DNA of 64,000 nt from Bacillota bacterium (GCA_023421955.1 JAEZSE010000042.1:1-64000); one strand, 5' to 3'. Positions 54,701 to 63,150 are shown, numbered from the stretch's first letter. Made by a program: numbers and translations. Notes: a model not told the origin generated them from the letters alone.

Positions 54701-57700
54701 GTTGTCAGGCAATACGTTGATGGTGACAGCGTAGGTCTTTGTGGTGGTGCCATCCTCAGCGGTCACCGTGACAGACCATTTCTTCGTACCTGCGTTGTAG
54801 CTCCAGGACCCCTGTGTGGCCATATGGTCGTGCACGGTGCTGGCAAGCACCATTGCCGATGGATCTGTGCCATGGGGCACATCCAGCGTGTAGTTCACCG
54901 TGCCGGAGGCAAAGCCCGTCAGCGGCGAGCCGCCCACGGTGATGGCGGATAGCGTGGCGTCGGCGCTGGGTAGTTCGTTGATGGTGACGGCGTAGGTCTT
55001 GGTGGTAGTGCCATCCTCAGCGGTCACGGTGACGGACCATTTCTTCGTGCCTGCGTTGTAGCTCCAGGCAGTCTGGGTTGCCATATGGTCATGCACGGTG
55101 CTGGCAAACACCAATGCCGAAGGGTCGGTGCCGTGTGGCATGTTGTAGGTGTAGTCTATTGTACTTGGCACGAAGCCCGCCAGACCGGACCCGCCCACGG
55201 TGATGGCGGAAAGCGTGGCGTCGGTGCTGGGCAGTTCGTTAACGGTTACAGTGTAGGTCTTTGCCGTCACACCATCCTCAGCGGTTACAATGATGGACCA
55301 CTTTCTGGTGCCAGCGTTATAGCTCCAGGCAGTCTGGGTTGCCATATGGTCATGCACGGTGCTGGCAAGCACCAATGCCAAAGGGTCGGTGCCGTGTGGC
55401 ACGTTGTAGGTGTAGTTTAATGTGCTCGGCACGAAGCCCGCCAGACCGGACCCGCCCACGGTGATGGCGGAAAGCGTGGCGTCGGTGCTGGGCAGTTCGT
55501 TGATGGTGACGGTGTAAGTCTTGGTGGTGGTGCCGTCTTCGGCGGTTACCGTGACAGACCATTTCTTCGTGCCTGCGTTGTAGCTCCATGTCCCCTGTGC
55601 GGCCATATGGTCGTGCACAGTGCTGGCAAGCACCATTGCCGATGGATCTGTGCCATGGGGCACATCGATGGTGTAGTTCAAGGTGCCGGAGGCAAAGCCC
55701 GCCAGCGGCGAGCCGCCCACGGTGATGGCGGATAGCGTGGCGTCAGTGCTGGGCGCTGCGCTCACATTGACCGTGTAGGTCTGCGTGTTTCCAGCCTCAG
55801 CTGTTACGGTCACGGTCCATTTGTGCTCTGTTGCGTTATAACTCCAGCTGCCCTGTGAGGAGGCACTGTCGTTTACGGTGGAGGCAAACACCAGCGCGGA
55901 AAGGTCGCTGTCATGGGGTGCGATGTAGCTGTAGCTATAGGTGGTGGGTGAGAAACCAGCCAGTGGCGAGCCGCCCACGGTGATTTGCGAAAGCTTGGCA
56001 TCATTGCTTTGAAACATTAGCGCCAGATAGGGCTTGTTGGTGGCGTTGGTGGGTGAGTAGAACGCAATGTCTTGATCGTCTGCAGCCGTGATCCCCTCAA
56101 AGTAGAAGGTGAGGAATTTATCCACAGTTGCAAAGTGGTTTTTGACATAGTTTGTCACAGGGATCGAATACCAGCCTTCGGGCATTCCTGTGATGTCGGA
56201 CTGAATGGGGGTGGCATCCCAGGAGGCAGGCCCGCTGCTGCTGTCCCATCCGTCTTCGCTGGAGCCAAACAGGTTGAACGCACCGTTGGCACCAATGCTA
56301 TCGGCTCTGCTCACATAGATATACAGCGTTGCACTGGTCAGTGCGCCGGAATAGGAGGATAGATCAAACTTTAACGCTGCGTTTTCCTGCGCACCACCAT
56401 ACCAACCGGAATAAAAAACTGTGCCGCCGTAGAAATCATAGCCCAGGCTTGCCTCCTGGGTGGCCATGCCCGCCGGCAGAGCCCGGGTGATCGTGAGCGT
56501 ATAGGTGCGGGTGCTGCCGTTTTCGGCTGTGACCGCAATGCTCACGGCATTGCTGCCATATTCCAGCGCGATGGTTTTTGCGGCACCGCTGGCCTGGGCC
56601 GCGCCGCTAATCTTCATCGTGGACAGGCTGCTCAGCATTGTGGCTGTGACATCCGCTGAGCTCACGCTGGAGGCCACAGATGCGGTGTATGCCAGCGTTG
56701 CCGGGGCAAAGTCTGGGCTTAATGTGGTGCCGGAGACTGTCAGAGCAGAAAGAGTGTTCACCGCGTCGCCCACCGTGACGGTCACGATGTTGGAATAGTA
56801 GGTGTTTGAGCCATAGACCATTTTGAGCTTGAAGGAATAATCTGTTGCGTTGACGAGGCCGGTGACCGTGGCGGAGGTGCTGGCGGCGGTCAGGGAAACG
56901 CCTGCCACCGCGGTGAATTCGCCGCCGGTTGACTGCATCAGCTCCACTGTGTTTGCCCCAACTGCCGCAGAGAAGGTGAAATCTGCCTTTCCGCTGCCAG
57001 CCGTTGCGGCCAGGTCCAGAATGCTGAGGTGCGGCGTGGCGGTTATCTCATCGGCGGCCGGGCCTTCCTCAGCATTGTGCAGTGTCTTCACGGTGATATA
57101 GAGGGTGGTGCCGTTTGCAAGGCCCGTCAGTGTCTTGCTGGTGCCCGATACAGCGACTGGAGCGTCATATACGCCGGCGGAGGTGCCGACATACAGGTTG
57201 TATCCGGAGGCCCGAGCAGCCGCATTCCAGGTGATCGCAAGCTGGCCGTCAGATTCCACGGCGGCCACGCCGGTGGGCTTGGCCGGGGCGGTGATGTGCT
57301 TGGGATAAGAGGAGCCTTCGCTGATTTTCCAGAGGCTTGAAAAATCCCAGCCCTGGCCTTCAAAGGTGGCCCGCTGCTTCATCTGGGCGTCGCTGGCAGC
57401 CACTGCGCCTGCATTGCTGCTGTCGCCGCCGATGGCCCATGTTGCCGCTGTGGAAAGATAGACATTGTTGGCATAGGTGCCTTGCCAGTTGTTACCCACG
57501 ATGCCGCCCTTGGTGGTGGCCGCGCCGGACAGCGACCCTGCGAAGTAATTGCGCTGCACCTCGGCGTTAGCATAGCACACATAAGCGGCAATGCCGCCCA
57601 AGTTGCCATTGGCGGTGGCGTTTGATATGGCGGCGGTGCTGGCGCAATCGAATATGTCGCCGTAATTCTGGCCCACGATGCCGGCAGCGTAGGAGGAGAA

Positions 57701-58246
57701 TGATGCCCCCGCTGCCGAGATGGTGCCACTCACCGAGCAGTTGCGGATGATCGCCGAGCCGGTGTTGGCTGCGATGCCCGCTGCCATCATATAATTTGCA
57801 GTGCTGTTGTTGGTGATCGAGGCGTTTTCCAGAATGACATTCTCGATTACGCAATTGTCAGCCGCATACTCAAACAAGGCTGCGCAGAACTGGTTTACGT
57901 TGATCGTCAGGTTGCTGATTCTGAACCGCTGGCCGTCATAGGTGCCATTGAATGGGTCGCCGACGGCTGTGGCCGAGCCGTTGCCGATCGGGTCAAATGC
58001 GATCCCGGTCATGTCGATATCAGCCGTCTGGCGGAAATACTTCGCGCGGACAGCCGTGAAATTTTCGCTGATCCATTCCAGCTCTGCGGGCTCGTCGATG
58101 ATATAGGGGTCTGCAAGTGTGCCGGTGCCACTGTCCGGTGCGCTGCCCACAGCCAGCACGGTGGCGCCTGCCACCGGGAACGACAGAGTGGAGAGGATGA
58201 ACACAAAGCACAGTGCCAGTGCTTTCCATCTGATGTTTCCAAACAT
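51701..58246 (-). CDS. Giant membrane-anchored surface protein with 13 cadherin-like repeats
   Basis: A 2181-residue exported protein; the start at 58246 has GGAGG seven bases upstream and gives a clean signal peptide (RWKALALCFVFILSTLSF). Domains in order: a GLUG-like beta-helix region (about 40-310, IENVILENAS, IIRNCSVSGTI), fibronectin-III-like (about 320-500), one cadherin-like beta-sandwich, a DNRLRE-type domain (about 610-750), 13 tandem cadherin-like repeats of about 87 residues (about 745-1865), a PT-rich linker, a carboxypeptidase-regulatory-like domain, and one C-terminal helix with KKKQK tail. No LPXTG is present. Likely an adhesin or matrix scaffold; no enzyme domain is seen. Confidence 0.88.
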   Translation of the reverse strand: MFGNIRWKALALCFVFILSTLSFPVAGATVLAVGSAPDSGTGTLADPYIIDEPAELEWISENFTAVRAKYFRQTADIDMTGIAFDPIGNGSATAVGDPFNGTYDGQRFRISNLTINVNQFCAALFEYAADNCVIENVILENASITNNSTANYMMAAGIAANTGSAIIRNCSVSGTISAAGASFSSYAAGIVGQNYGDIFDCASTAAISNATANGNLGGIAAYVCYANAEVQRNYFAGSLSGAATTKGGIVGNNWQGTYANNVYLSTAATWAIGGDSSNAGAVAASDAQMKQRATFEGQGWDFSSLWKISEGSSYPKHITAPAKPTGVAAVESDGQLAITWNAAARASGYNLYVGTSAGVYDAPVAVSGTSKTLTGLANGTTLYITVKTLHNAEEGPAADEITATPHLSILDLAATAGSGKADFTFSAAVGANTVELMQSTGGEFTAVAGVSLTAASTSATVTGLVNATDYSFKLKMVYGSNTYYSNIVTVTVGDAVNTLSALTVSGTTLSPDFAPATLAYTASVASSVSSADVTATMLSSLSTMKISGAAQASGAAKTIALEYGSNAVSIAVTAENGSTRTYTLTITRALPAGMATQEASLGYDFYGGTVFYSGWYGGAQENAALKFDLSSYSGALTSATLYIYVSRADSIGANGAFNLFGSSEDGWDSSSGPASWDATPIQSDITGMPEGWYSIPVTNYVKNHFATVDKFLTFYFEGITAADDQDIAFYSPTNATNKPYLALMFQSNDAKLSQITVGGSPLAGFSPTTYSYSYIAPHDSDLSALVFASTVNDSASSQGSWSYNATEHKWTVTVTAEAGNTQTYTVNVSAAPSTDATLSAITVGGSPLAGFASGTLNYTIDVPHGTDPSAMVLASTVHDHMAAQGTWSYNAGTKKWSVTVTAEDGTTTKTYTVTINELPSTDATLSAITVGGSGLAGFVPSTLNYTYNVPHGTDPLALVLASTVHDHMATQTAWSYNAGTRKWSIIVTAEDGVTAKTYTVTVNELPSTDATLSAITVGGSGLAGFVPSTIDYTYNMPHGTDPSALVFASTVHDHMATQTAWSYNAGTKKWSVTVTAEDGTTTKTYAVTINELPSADATLSAITVGGSPLTGFASGTVNYTLDVPHGTDPSAMVLASTVHDHMATQGSWSYNAGTKKWSVTVTAEDGTTTKTYAVTINVLPDNNASLSAITVGGTPLAGFASGTLSYTLDVVHGTNIAALVFAGTLSDPNASMGSWSYNAAQKKWSVTVTAEDGTTTKTYTVTVNELPDNDASLSSITVGGSPLTGFASGTLNYTLDVPHGTNIAALVFAGTLSDPNASQGSWNYNAAQKKWSVTVTAEDGTTTKVYTVTVNELPSTDATLSSITVGGSALPGFASGTLTYTLDVPHGTDIAALVFASNASDHMASQSAWSYNAGTKKWSVTVTAEDGTTTKTYAVTVNELPSTDATLSSITVGGTALPGFASGTLDYSMDVTHGTDIAAMVFASTVHDHMATQTTWSYDSGTKKWSVTVTAENGTATKTYTVTVNELPSTDAALKSISVGGSALPDFDAATLAYTHEVARGTDFSALALTSEANDHMATQSAWAYNATTKTWSVTVTAEDGTTKLTYTVHITQPANNDATLSAIKVGGTDVTGFTPATRDYTVSVPYGTNPAALALSATATDPVATLGAWAYDSGTKKWSVTVTAEDGTTTLTYTITVTVLPSTDATLSVIRVNGTAIPGFAPGTLNYTVNVANGTNPASLTLTSQTANPTATQSAWAYSAAGQKWSVTVTAGDVVTKKTYTVTINVLPSANATLSAIWMDGEELAGFNPLVTSYTLTVPYGTDRSAINFTAETTDSDATMGDWAFDAETGKWSVKVTAENGTSTRTYGITVLLGPAPTATATLEPTASPTPVPTATQTAMATATASPTPTTAPTTAPTAEPTLAPVDAISVTISVTDGQSQLAGAMVTLEGIPHAADGSGLVRADLSPGTYSYTAEATGCITASGTITVSKDKTVFCIILAKQGMVVLHSGDESKPADPTDATKGGTVLIADPAALPKQSTVRLVVEEVKTVTKDAEAVKQAEGSDMEIVQLFDIYLLMDQQKIQPNAPVRVGVPVPESLKGRKLAIVRINDDGTVTRFETTESGGVLFFTVDHFSKYAIIAAEQPKAVLPLWLIIGMGVLLLLLAFLIVWLLVMKKKQK
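52640..56015 (-). repeat. 13 tandem coding repeats of about 261 bases
   Basis: Each encodes a unit opening near DATLSAITVGGSPLAGF, with KKWSVTVTAEDGTTTKTY near its end. The middle copies (about 53650-55750) are nearly identical, while the outer ones diverge, as expected from recent duplication in the centre. Confidence 0.85.
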
Positions 58247-58318
58247 ATAGCGCCCTCCAAAAACATAGGACTGCAAACTAATTGCGGCTCGCACACAAGT
58301 ATTACAAGAATTGAGTTC

Positions 58319-58347
58319 ATTATACAATTTTTGACAAAATATGTACA
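58319..58347 (-). promoter_or_regulatory. Promoter of the giant surface-protein gene
   Basis: Minus-strand TGTACA (58342-58347), 17 bases, TATAAT (58319-58324), about 75 bases before the start codon. It overlaps the plus-strand promoter at 58331. Confidence 0.55.
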
Positions 58348-58358
58348 GAAAGTATATC
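58331..58358 (+). promoter_or_regulatory. Promoter of the 63-residue protein gene
   Basis: TTGACA (58331-58336), 16 bases, TATATC (58353-58358). The leader to the ATG at 58556 is about 190 bases and holds GTATCC/GGATAC (58398-58403 and 58427-58432) as a possible stem. The 309-base gap otherwise shows nothing recognisable. Confidence 0.6.
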
Positions 58359-58555
58359 TCGCTATGGTATCAAGAGATTTCATACTGTATGCCTTTCGTA
58401 TCCAGCCTGGTAACGGCAAAATTATGGGATACAATCCTGCCGAAGTATCACAATATGTCACTAACGGGGGTATAAAACCTGAAAAATTTCTCCTTCGGGG
58501 TGGGGGGGGTCGACCCAAGAGTATATGCTGCTGATTTCCGAAGGAGGAATACTAG

Positions 58556-58747
58556 ATGGCAAATGGTAAGAAAATGATGCCCCACAAGAGTAAGTCCCTA
58601 TCCATAGAGAATCTCCAGAGGTTTTATCCGGTGCTGGACAACTACATAGAAGTTTTGGAGAGGGATCAATTGGCGGCGCTGGACGAGGTTCTGGCACGTA
58701 AACGGGCCCGGGAGGCACAGGAGTTCAAAGATTCGAAGAAGCCTTGA
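58556..58747 (+). CDS. Small basic protein of unknown function
   Basis: A 63-residue helical protein with a lysine-rich start (MANGKKMMPHKSK), a central LQRFYPVLDNYIEVLERDQLAALDEVL and a charged end. AAGGAGG stands nine bases before the ATG, and a promoter lies upstream. No homology known to me. It is divergent from the giant surface-protein gene, with overlapping promoters. Confidence 0.65.
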   Translation: MANGKKMMPHKSKSLSIENLQRFYPVLDNYIEVLERDQLAALDEVLARKRAREAQEFKDSKKP

Positions 58748-58790
58748 TAGGTATCCATGACAAAGCAAAATCCGGTCTCATGAACCTTAT

Positions 58791-58830
58791 TCAAGATACC
58801 TGAGAATCTGTATTTGCCCAGGTATCTTGA
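58791..58830. other. Inverted repeat after the 63-residue protein gene
   Basis: TCAAGATACCT and AGGTATCTTGA are perfect 11-base arms with an 18-base loop. No T-run follows, so it is at best a weak terminator. The remaining sequence to 58920 shows nothing else. Confidence 0.55.
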
Positions 58831-58921
58831 CTTCGAATCAAGCAGTCATTAAGTCCATTTAAGTAGACTTTACTCCAAACAGTAGCCAAGCTTTTTACCC
58901 ATTGTTAAGTTGACGCAAAGC

Positions 58922-58955
58922 AAAACCCCAGCAACCGCATGGTTACTGGGGTTTC
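58922..58955 (-). terminator. Terminator of the tRNA array
   Basis: Minus-strand AACCCCAGTAACC/GGTTGCTGGGGTT with loop ATGC, one mismatch, followed by TTGCTTTG. Confidence 0.8.
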
Positions 58956-58956
58956 T

Positions 58957-59032
58957 TGGTGGGCCATCAGGGGCTCGAACCCAGGACACCCTGATTAAGA
59001 GTCAGGTGCTCTACCAACTGAGCTAATGGCCC
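58957..59032 (-). tRNA. tRNA-Lys (CTT)
   Basis: Cloverleaf with acceptor GGGCCAT/ATGGCCC, anticodon loop CTCTTAA, GGTTCGAGCC T-loop, and CCA encoded. Confidence 0.95.
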
Positions 59033-59043
59033 ATAGTGACTAC

Positions 59044-59117
59044 TGGAGCGGGTGATGGGAATCGAACCCACACAACCAGCTTGGAAGGCTGGGGCTCTGC
59101 CATTGAGTTACACCCGC
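59044..59117 (-). tRNA. tRNA-Gly (TCC)
   Basis: Acceptor GCGGGTG/CACCCGC, anticodon loop CTTCCAA, GGTTCGATTCC, CCA encoded. Confidence 0.95.
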
Positions 59118-59126
59118 AAGGAATAA

Positions 59127-59202
59127 TGGAGCGGGAGACGGGACTCGAACCCGCAACCTTCGCCATGGCAAGGCGACGCTCTAGCCATTGAGCTACTCCC
59201 GC
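59127..59202 (-). tRNA. tRNA-Gly (GCC)
   Basis: Acceptor GCGGGAG/CTCCCGC, anticodon loop TTGCCAT, GGTTCGAGTCC, CCA encoded. Confidence 0.95.
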
Positions 59203-59212
59203 GTAATTAACC

Positions 59213-59297
59213 TGGTGCGGGCGACGAGACTTGAACTCACACGCCTTGCGGCTCTGGATCCTAAGTCCAGCGCGTCTGCCAATTCCGCCACGCCCGC
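59213..59297 (-). tRNA. tRNA-Leu (TAG)
   Basis: Acceptor GCGGGCG/CGCCCGC, anticodon loop CTTAGGA, long variable arm, CCA encoded; 85 bases. Confidence 0.95.
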
Positions 59298-59302
59298 AGG
59301 TC

Positions 59303-59378
59303 TGGTGACCCATCGGCGGATCGAACGCCGGACAACCTGATTAAAAGTCAGGTGCTCTACCTACTGAGCTAATGGGTC
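59303..59378 (-). tRNA. tRNA-Lys (TTT)
   Basis: Acceptor GACCCAT/ATGGGTC, anticodon loop CTTTTAA, CCA encoded. Confidence 0.95.
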
Positions 59379-59384
59379 AAGTGT

Positions 59385-59459
59385 TGGCTGGGGTGGGAGG
59401 ATTCGAACCTACGGATGCGGGAGTCAAAGTCCCGTGCCTTGCCACTTGGCTACACCCCA
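59385..59459 (-). tRNA. tRNA-Gln (TTG)
   Basis: Acceptor TGGGGTG/CACCCCA, anticodon loop CTTTGAC, GGTTCGAATCC, CCA encoded. Confidence 0.95.
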
Positions 59460-59471
59460 ACGGGTAAGAAA

Positions 59472-59549
59472 TGGGGTGAGTAGTGGGGCTCGAACCCACG
59501 GCCTCCAGGGCCACAACCTGGCGCTCTGACCAACTGAGCTATACCCACC
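59472..59549 (-). tRNA. tRNA-His (GTG)
   Basis: Anticodon loop TTGTGGC, acceptor GTGGGTA/TACTCAC with the extra 5' G opposite C73 that marks tRNA-His, CCA encoded. Confidence 0.94.
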
Positions 59550-59554
59550 GCGAT

Positions 59555-59630
59555 TGGCGCGCCTGCAGGGATTTGAACCCCGGACCCACGGCTTAGAAGG
59601 CCGTTGCTCTGTCCCCTGAGCTACAGGCGC
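59555..59630 (-). tRNA. tRNA-Arg (TCT)
   Basis: Acceptor GCGCCTG/CAGGCGC, anticodon loop CTTCTAA, GGTTCAAATCC, CCA encoded. First tRNA of the eight-gene array; 59631-59845 shows no gene. Confidence 0.95.
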
Positions 59631-59845
59631 ATGCCTTTTGCCCGAGCCCGAAGCCTAGCACTTCGCCGCTGACGGATTTTTATGTTACCATAGAAACCCC
59701 GCTTTGTCAACCGTGATATTTGAATCAAGCATTGGATAGTATAACTGGATGCAGGCATTTTGTCAATTTCCAGATTTGCGCAACCGCAATCAATTTGGAG
59801 AATGAAATATTTCCTGACTAAATGCTGTGGTTACACGGTTCTCTT

Positions 59846-61162
59846 TTAGTCGGCGGCGGGCTCAACAACGGGAATATCGGCAGGCAGGGCAGGTTGATCT
59901 TCGCTTCTTCGTTCCCCTTCTTCGATCGGATTGGTGTTCAGGAAGGCCTTGAAGTGCCGGTCAAACAGCATCGGCAGGGCAGCCACTACCAGCAGCAGGA
60001 ATGCTACCGTCATCGTGGGCCGGATGCCGAGGTGCAGCGCCAGGACGCCGCTCACAGCCATGGCCACCGGCTGCAGGCTGCCCATCACCGTGCCCAGGAT
60101 GCCAAACACCTTGCCCCGGTTTTCCGCCGCCACAGTGGTTTGCATGATGGTCTGAAGAAGCACGTTTACCACAGCGTTGGTCAGGCCCGCCACAAACGCC
60201 AGCGGCAGCAGCCACTGCACCGTTCGGATCAAGCCGATTGGTGCCATCGCCAGCACCATCACCAACACCGACAGGCAAAACACTGACGCCCTCTGGCTGG
60301 GCTTGATCTTCACGATGGAGAAGATCACCATGCCGGCGACCATGCCGGCAGTGAGCGTGCCCATCACATAACCATACCACTGCACCCCAAATCCTTCGGT
60401 GCTGTTAAACAACGGCGTCATCAGTGTCATGCCGCAAACAGCCAGGAAGTTGATGATCATGCCTGTGAGCACTAGCGTGCGGATGCCTCGGTTACCAAAG
60501 GTGTATTTGATTCCTGTTAGGATATCTGCAAATATATTCTTCCTTGCCGCGTTTGCCGAATGGGCCGGCACCCGCATAAACAGCTGCGTGATGGATGCAT
60601 ACAGGAATGTCAGGCCGTTGAACAGGATCAGGGCAGGGGCTTTCAACAGAGCAAACAGCATGCCGCCCAGTGAAGTTCCAAGCAGCTGTGTGACCGTCTG
60701 GGAAAGGCTGCGGGCAGAGTTCGCCTTGGAGAGGCTCTCGGTGGGCACAATGTCTGGAAGCGCGGAGTTCACTGCCGGGCTGAAGAAGGAACCGGCGGTG
60801 CCGGCCAGGATCGCCAGCGGATAGATCATCCAAAATGGGAAGACCTCAAACAGCAGCAGCAGCCCCATCAATGAGAACAAGACGCCGCGTGCAAGATCTG
60901 CCATCACAATGATGCGCTTGCGGTCAAAACGGTCTGCCAGTGCGCCAGCCATAGGCCCCAGAAAGACAGCCGGCAGGGCGAAGCACGCCTCAATGATGCC
61001 CATCAATGCTGTGTTGCCGGCGGGGTATTGTGCCGATGTGGTGGATGCCAGCACCCAGAAGCCCAGGGCCACACCAAAGGCGGTGTTGCCGAAGTCGGAG
61101 ATGAGCTGGCCTTGCCAGAGGATTGTGAAGTTGAGATTCCAAAGCTTTTTTGCCCGTTCCAT
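59846..61162 (-). CDS. MFS transporter, paralogue 1
   Basis: A 438-residue major facilitator with 12 helices, of the enterobactin-exporter/macrolide-efflux (MFS_3) type. It starts MERAKKLWNLNFTILWQGQLISDFGN, and GALADRFDRKRIIVMADLARG near 75 is the loop 2-3 motif. AAGGAG six bases before the ATG at 61162 sets the start. About half the residues match the next MFS gene by eye in the N-terminal region, so the pair arose by duplication. Likely a drug or metabolite exporter. Own promoter at 61194. Confidence 0.88.
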   Translation of the reverse strand: MERAKKLWNLNFTILWQGQLISDFGNTAFGVALGFWVLASTTSAQYPAGNTALMGIIEACFALPAVFLGPMAGALADRFDRKRIIVMADLARGVLFSLMGLLLLFEVFPFWMIYPLAILAGTAGSFFSPAVNSALPDIVPTESLSKANSARSLSQTVTQLLGTSLGGMLFALLKAPALILFNGLTFLYASITQLFMRVPAHSANAARKNIFADILTGIKYTFGNRGIRTLVLTGMIINFLAVCGMTLMTPLFNSTEGFGVQWYGYVMGTLTAGMVAGMVIFSIVKIKPSQRASVFCLSVLVMVLAMAPIGLIRTVQWLLPLAFVAGLTNAVVNVLLQTIMQTTVAAENRGKVFGILGTVMGSLQPVAMAVSGVLALHLGIRPTMTVAFLLLVVAALPMLFDRHFKAFLNTNPIEEGERRSEDQPALPADIPVVEPAAD

Positions 61163-61193
61163 TTCTTTCTCCTTAATCACATCATGCATTGTT

Positions 61194-61222
61194 ATATTAC
61201 AAACGAATGTTTAATGTGTCAA
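61194..61222 (-). promoter_or_regulatory. Promoter of MFS paralogue 1
   Basis: Minus-strand TTGACA (61217-61222), 17 bases, TAATAT (61194-61199), close to consensus. Confidence 0.75.
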
Positions 61223-61291
61223 CAACAATGTTAGAAAAATAAAAGAAACAATTAAATAAATTTATATTTCTCACTCATATTATCAAATATT

Positions 61292-61314
61292 AAACGCTCC
61301 GGTGCTCCGGAGCG
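61292..61314 (-). terminator. Terminator after MFS paralogue 2
   Basis: AACGCTCCGG/CCGGAGCGTT, a perfect ten-base stem, followed on the minus strand by TAATATTT. Confidence 0.75.
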
Positions 61315-61348
61315 TTCATGGATTTGTCGTTTCTATTTGGAAAATGGT

Positions 61349-62647
61349 TCAGACTGGCTGTGAAGCGCCCTGCGCACCAGCCTCCGGCAAGGGTTCGGAC
61401 TTCAAAAACGTCTTGAATGGCTTGTTGAAGAACGCAAACGCCAGAACCAACCCGGCACATACAAACGCGCCCAGGATGGTCGGGCGCACGCCGAAGGCCT
61501 GGGCCACGCCGCCGCTGGCGATCTGGGCTGCCGGGTTCAAGCCCTCAAAAACGGTGCTCATAATGCCAAACACCCGGCCCCTGTTCTCTGGCTGCACGGT
61601 CACCTGGAGCAGTGTGTACACCAGGATTGTCATGATTGCAATGGCCATGCCGATCACCAGCGCCAGCGGGAACATCACATAGACGTTGGTAACCAGCCCC
61701 ACCGGGATCATGCAGCCGATCAACGCCACGACCGATGCGAAGAAGACCACCGGCCGCGTTGTTGACTTGATCTTTGAGAAGCTCACAATCGCCATGCCGC
61801 AGAGCTGGCCCACCATCAATGTGGCCATCACGGCACCATACATCGTCTTGCCATAACCCGGCTCCTCGTTGAAGAGAGGCGTCAGCAAAGTGACACCCAT
61901 CACGGCGAAGAAGTTCAGAAACATGCCGATGGTGATGAGGGTGCGGATGCCCTTCTGGCGGAAGGTATATTTCATGCCGTCCCACATGTCATGAAAAATA
62001 TGTTGATCACAACAAGACGGTGCTTGCGTTGGGATTTTCATAAAAAACTGCGTGCCGGCGGCATACAGGAAACAGACGCCGTAGAGGAAGACCAATAACT
62101 GAGCCCCGAGCTTGTACCCCAAGCCCATGATATTCATATTGTTCAATAATGGGTAAAGCGTGCCACCGGCGGCATATCCGACAAGGCTGCTCACCGATTG
62201 AGACAGAGTGCGCATGGAATTTGCCTTGGTCAGTTTGTCTGCCGGCACGATGTCGGGAATCGAAGAGATAATCGCCGGGCTGAAAAACGCACTGCAGATG
62301 CCCGACAGTATCGCAACCGGATAAAGGATTTCATGTGGAAACATTTCCTTCGACAGCAAAGCGCCGAGGCCGACACAGGCAAACAGCACACCGCGGATCA
62401 AATCCGCGAGCACGATAATCCACTTACGGCTGTGACGATCAGCAAAGGTGCCCGCGATCGGCCCGAAGATTACCCTTGGAATTGACAAGCACGCCATTAC
62501 AGCGCCCATCAGCAGCGGAGAACCGGTGATATCCAACACCCAGAAGCCCAGGATGAAGTTGAATATGCCGTTTCCAAGATCGGAGATCAGCTGCCCTTGC
62601 CACAGTATTGCGAAGTTTTTGTTCCACAGCTTGCCGCTGGCGCCCAT
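61349..62647 (-). CDS. MFS transporter, paralogue 2
   Basis: A 432-residue 12-helix major facilitator of the same type: GKLWNKNFAILWQGQLISDLGN at the start and GTFADRHSRKWIIVLADLIRG near 67. GGAGGG precedes the ATG at 62647; the track start 15 bases earlier lies before this site. It has its own promoter and terminator, so the two paralogues are separately regulated rather than one operon. Substrate unknown. Confidence 0.88.
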   Translation of the reverse strand: MGASGKLWNKNFAILWQGQLISDLGNGIFNFILGFWVLDITGSPLLMGAVMACLSIPRVIFGPIAGTFADRHSRKWIIVLADLIRGVLFACVGLGALLSKEMFPHEILYPVAILSGICSAFFSPAIISSIPDIVPADKLTKANSMRTLSQSVSSLVGYAAGGTLYPLLNNMNIMGLGYKLGAQLLVFLYGVCFLYAAGTQFFMKIPTQAPSCCDQHIFHDMWDGMKYTFRQKGIRTLITIGMFLNFFAVMGVTLLTPLFNEEPGYGKTMYGAVMATLMVGQLCGMAIVSFSKIKSTTRPVVFFASVVALIGCMIPVGLVTNVYVMFPLALVIGMAIAIMTILVYTLLQVTVQPENRGRVFGIMSTVFEGLNPAAQIASGGVAQAFGVRPTILGAFVCAGLVLAFAFFNKPFKTFLKSEPLPEAGAQGASQPV

Positions 62648-62690
62648 ACACCCTCCGATCAATTCACAGATGTGTTATGACATGTGTCTT

Positions 62691-62719
62691 ATCATACCAA
62701 AAGATTTGGAAAAACACAA
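62691..62719 (-). promoter_or_regulatory. Promoter of MFS paralogue 2
   Basis: Minus-strand TTGTGT (62714-62719), 17 bases, TATGAT (62691-62696). A small palindrome GACACATGTC follows at about 62679-62688, where a repressor might bind. Confidence 0.6.
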
Positions 62720-62792
62720 ACAAAGAAGTAACTGGCGGCATCCGTTGCAGTCTTGGTGTTTGGCTTGGAACTCTGGGCAATTTGCCGCGCAG

Positions 62793-63110
62793 CTATTTGC
62801 TGGATTCCACGGCGGCGATGATATCTGCAATGAACTGGCCAATGAAGGGCAAGTTTTCCAAGGCAAGCGCCCTCAACACATATACAAGCGCCGCGCCCAG
62901 CAACGAAAAGCCCAGCGCCATGCCGATGCCCCTGGCCATGCCTGCCATCAGGTTGGACATGATCATGCGGCGCGGGCTCATCAGGTAGCGCGCGTATTCA
63001 CAATACTCCGGGTCGTCCGGGCGCACCCTCGGCACGCCGGGGCCTTTTCCCGGAGCTGTTCTTGTGAGCCGGCGGAAAAATCGCCCGGCTCGGTGTCTCG
63101 CATTGCCCAT
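62793..63110 (-). CDS. DUF5665-family membrane protein
   Basis: A 105-residue protein. The basic, soluble N terminus (about 1-50) precedes the conserved segment MARGIGMALGFSLLGAALVYVLRALALENLPFIGQFIADII, one to two membrane helices typical of DUF5665. GGAAAG is six bases before the ATG. It lies 40 bases after divIVA and is probably co-transcribed with it. Function unknown. Confidence 0.8.
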   Translation of the reverse strand: MGNARHRAGRFFRRLTRTAPGKGPGVPRVRPDDPEYCEYARYLMSPRRMIMSNLMAGMARGIGMALGFSLLGAALVYVLRALALENLPFIGQFIADIIAAVESSK

Positions 63111-63150
63111 CGGTATCTTTCCGGGGCAGTGGGTGAATTGGCAGAGCCGG

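Noticed and set aside
58331..58534. 67-codon frame on the plus strand in the divergent promoter region
   Set aside because: Its first codons are the -35 element itself and it has no ribosome binding site.
58359..58555. Known riboswitch class in the leader of the 63-residue protein
   Set aside because: A GTATCC/GGATAC stem is present but no known class motif could be matched; kept only as a possible structured leader.
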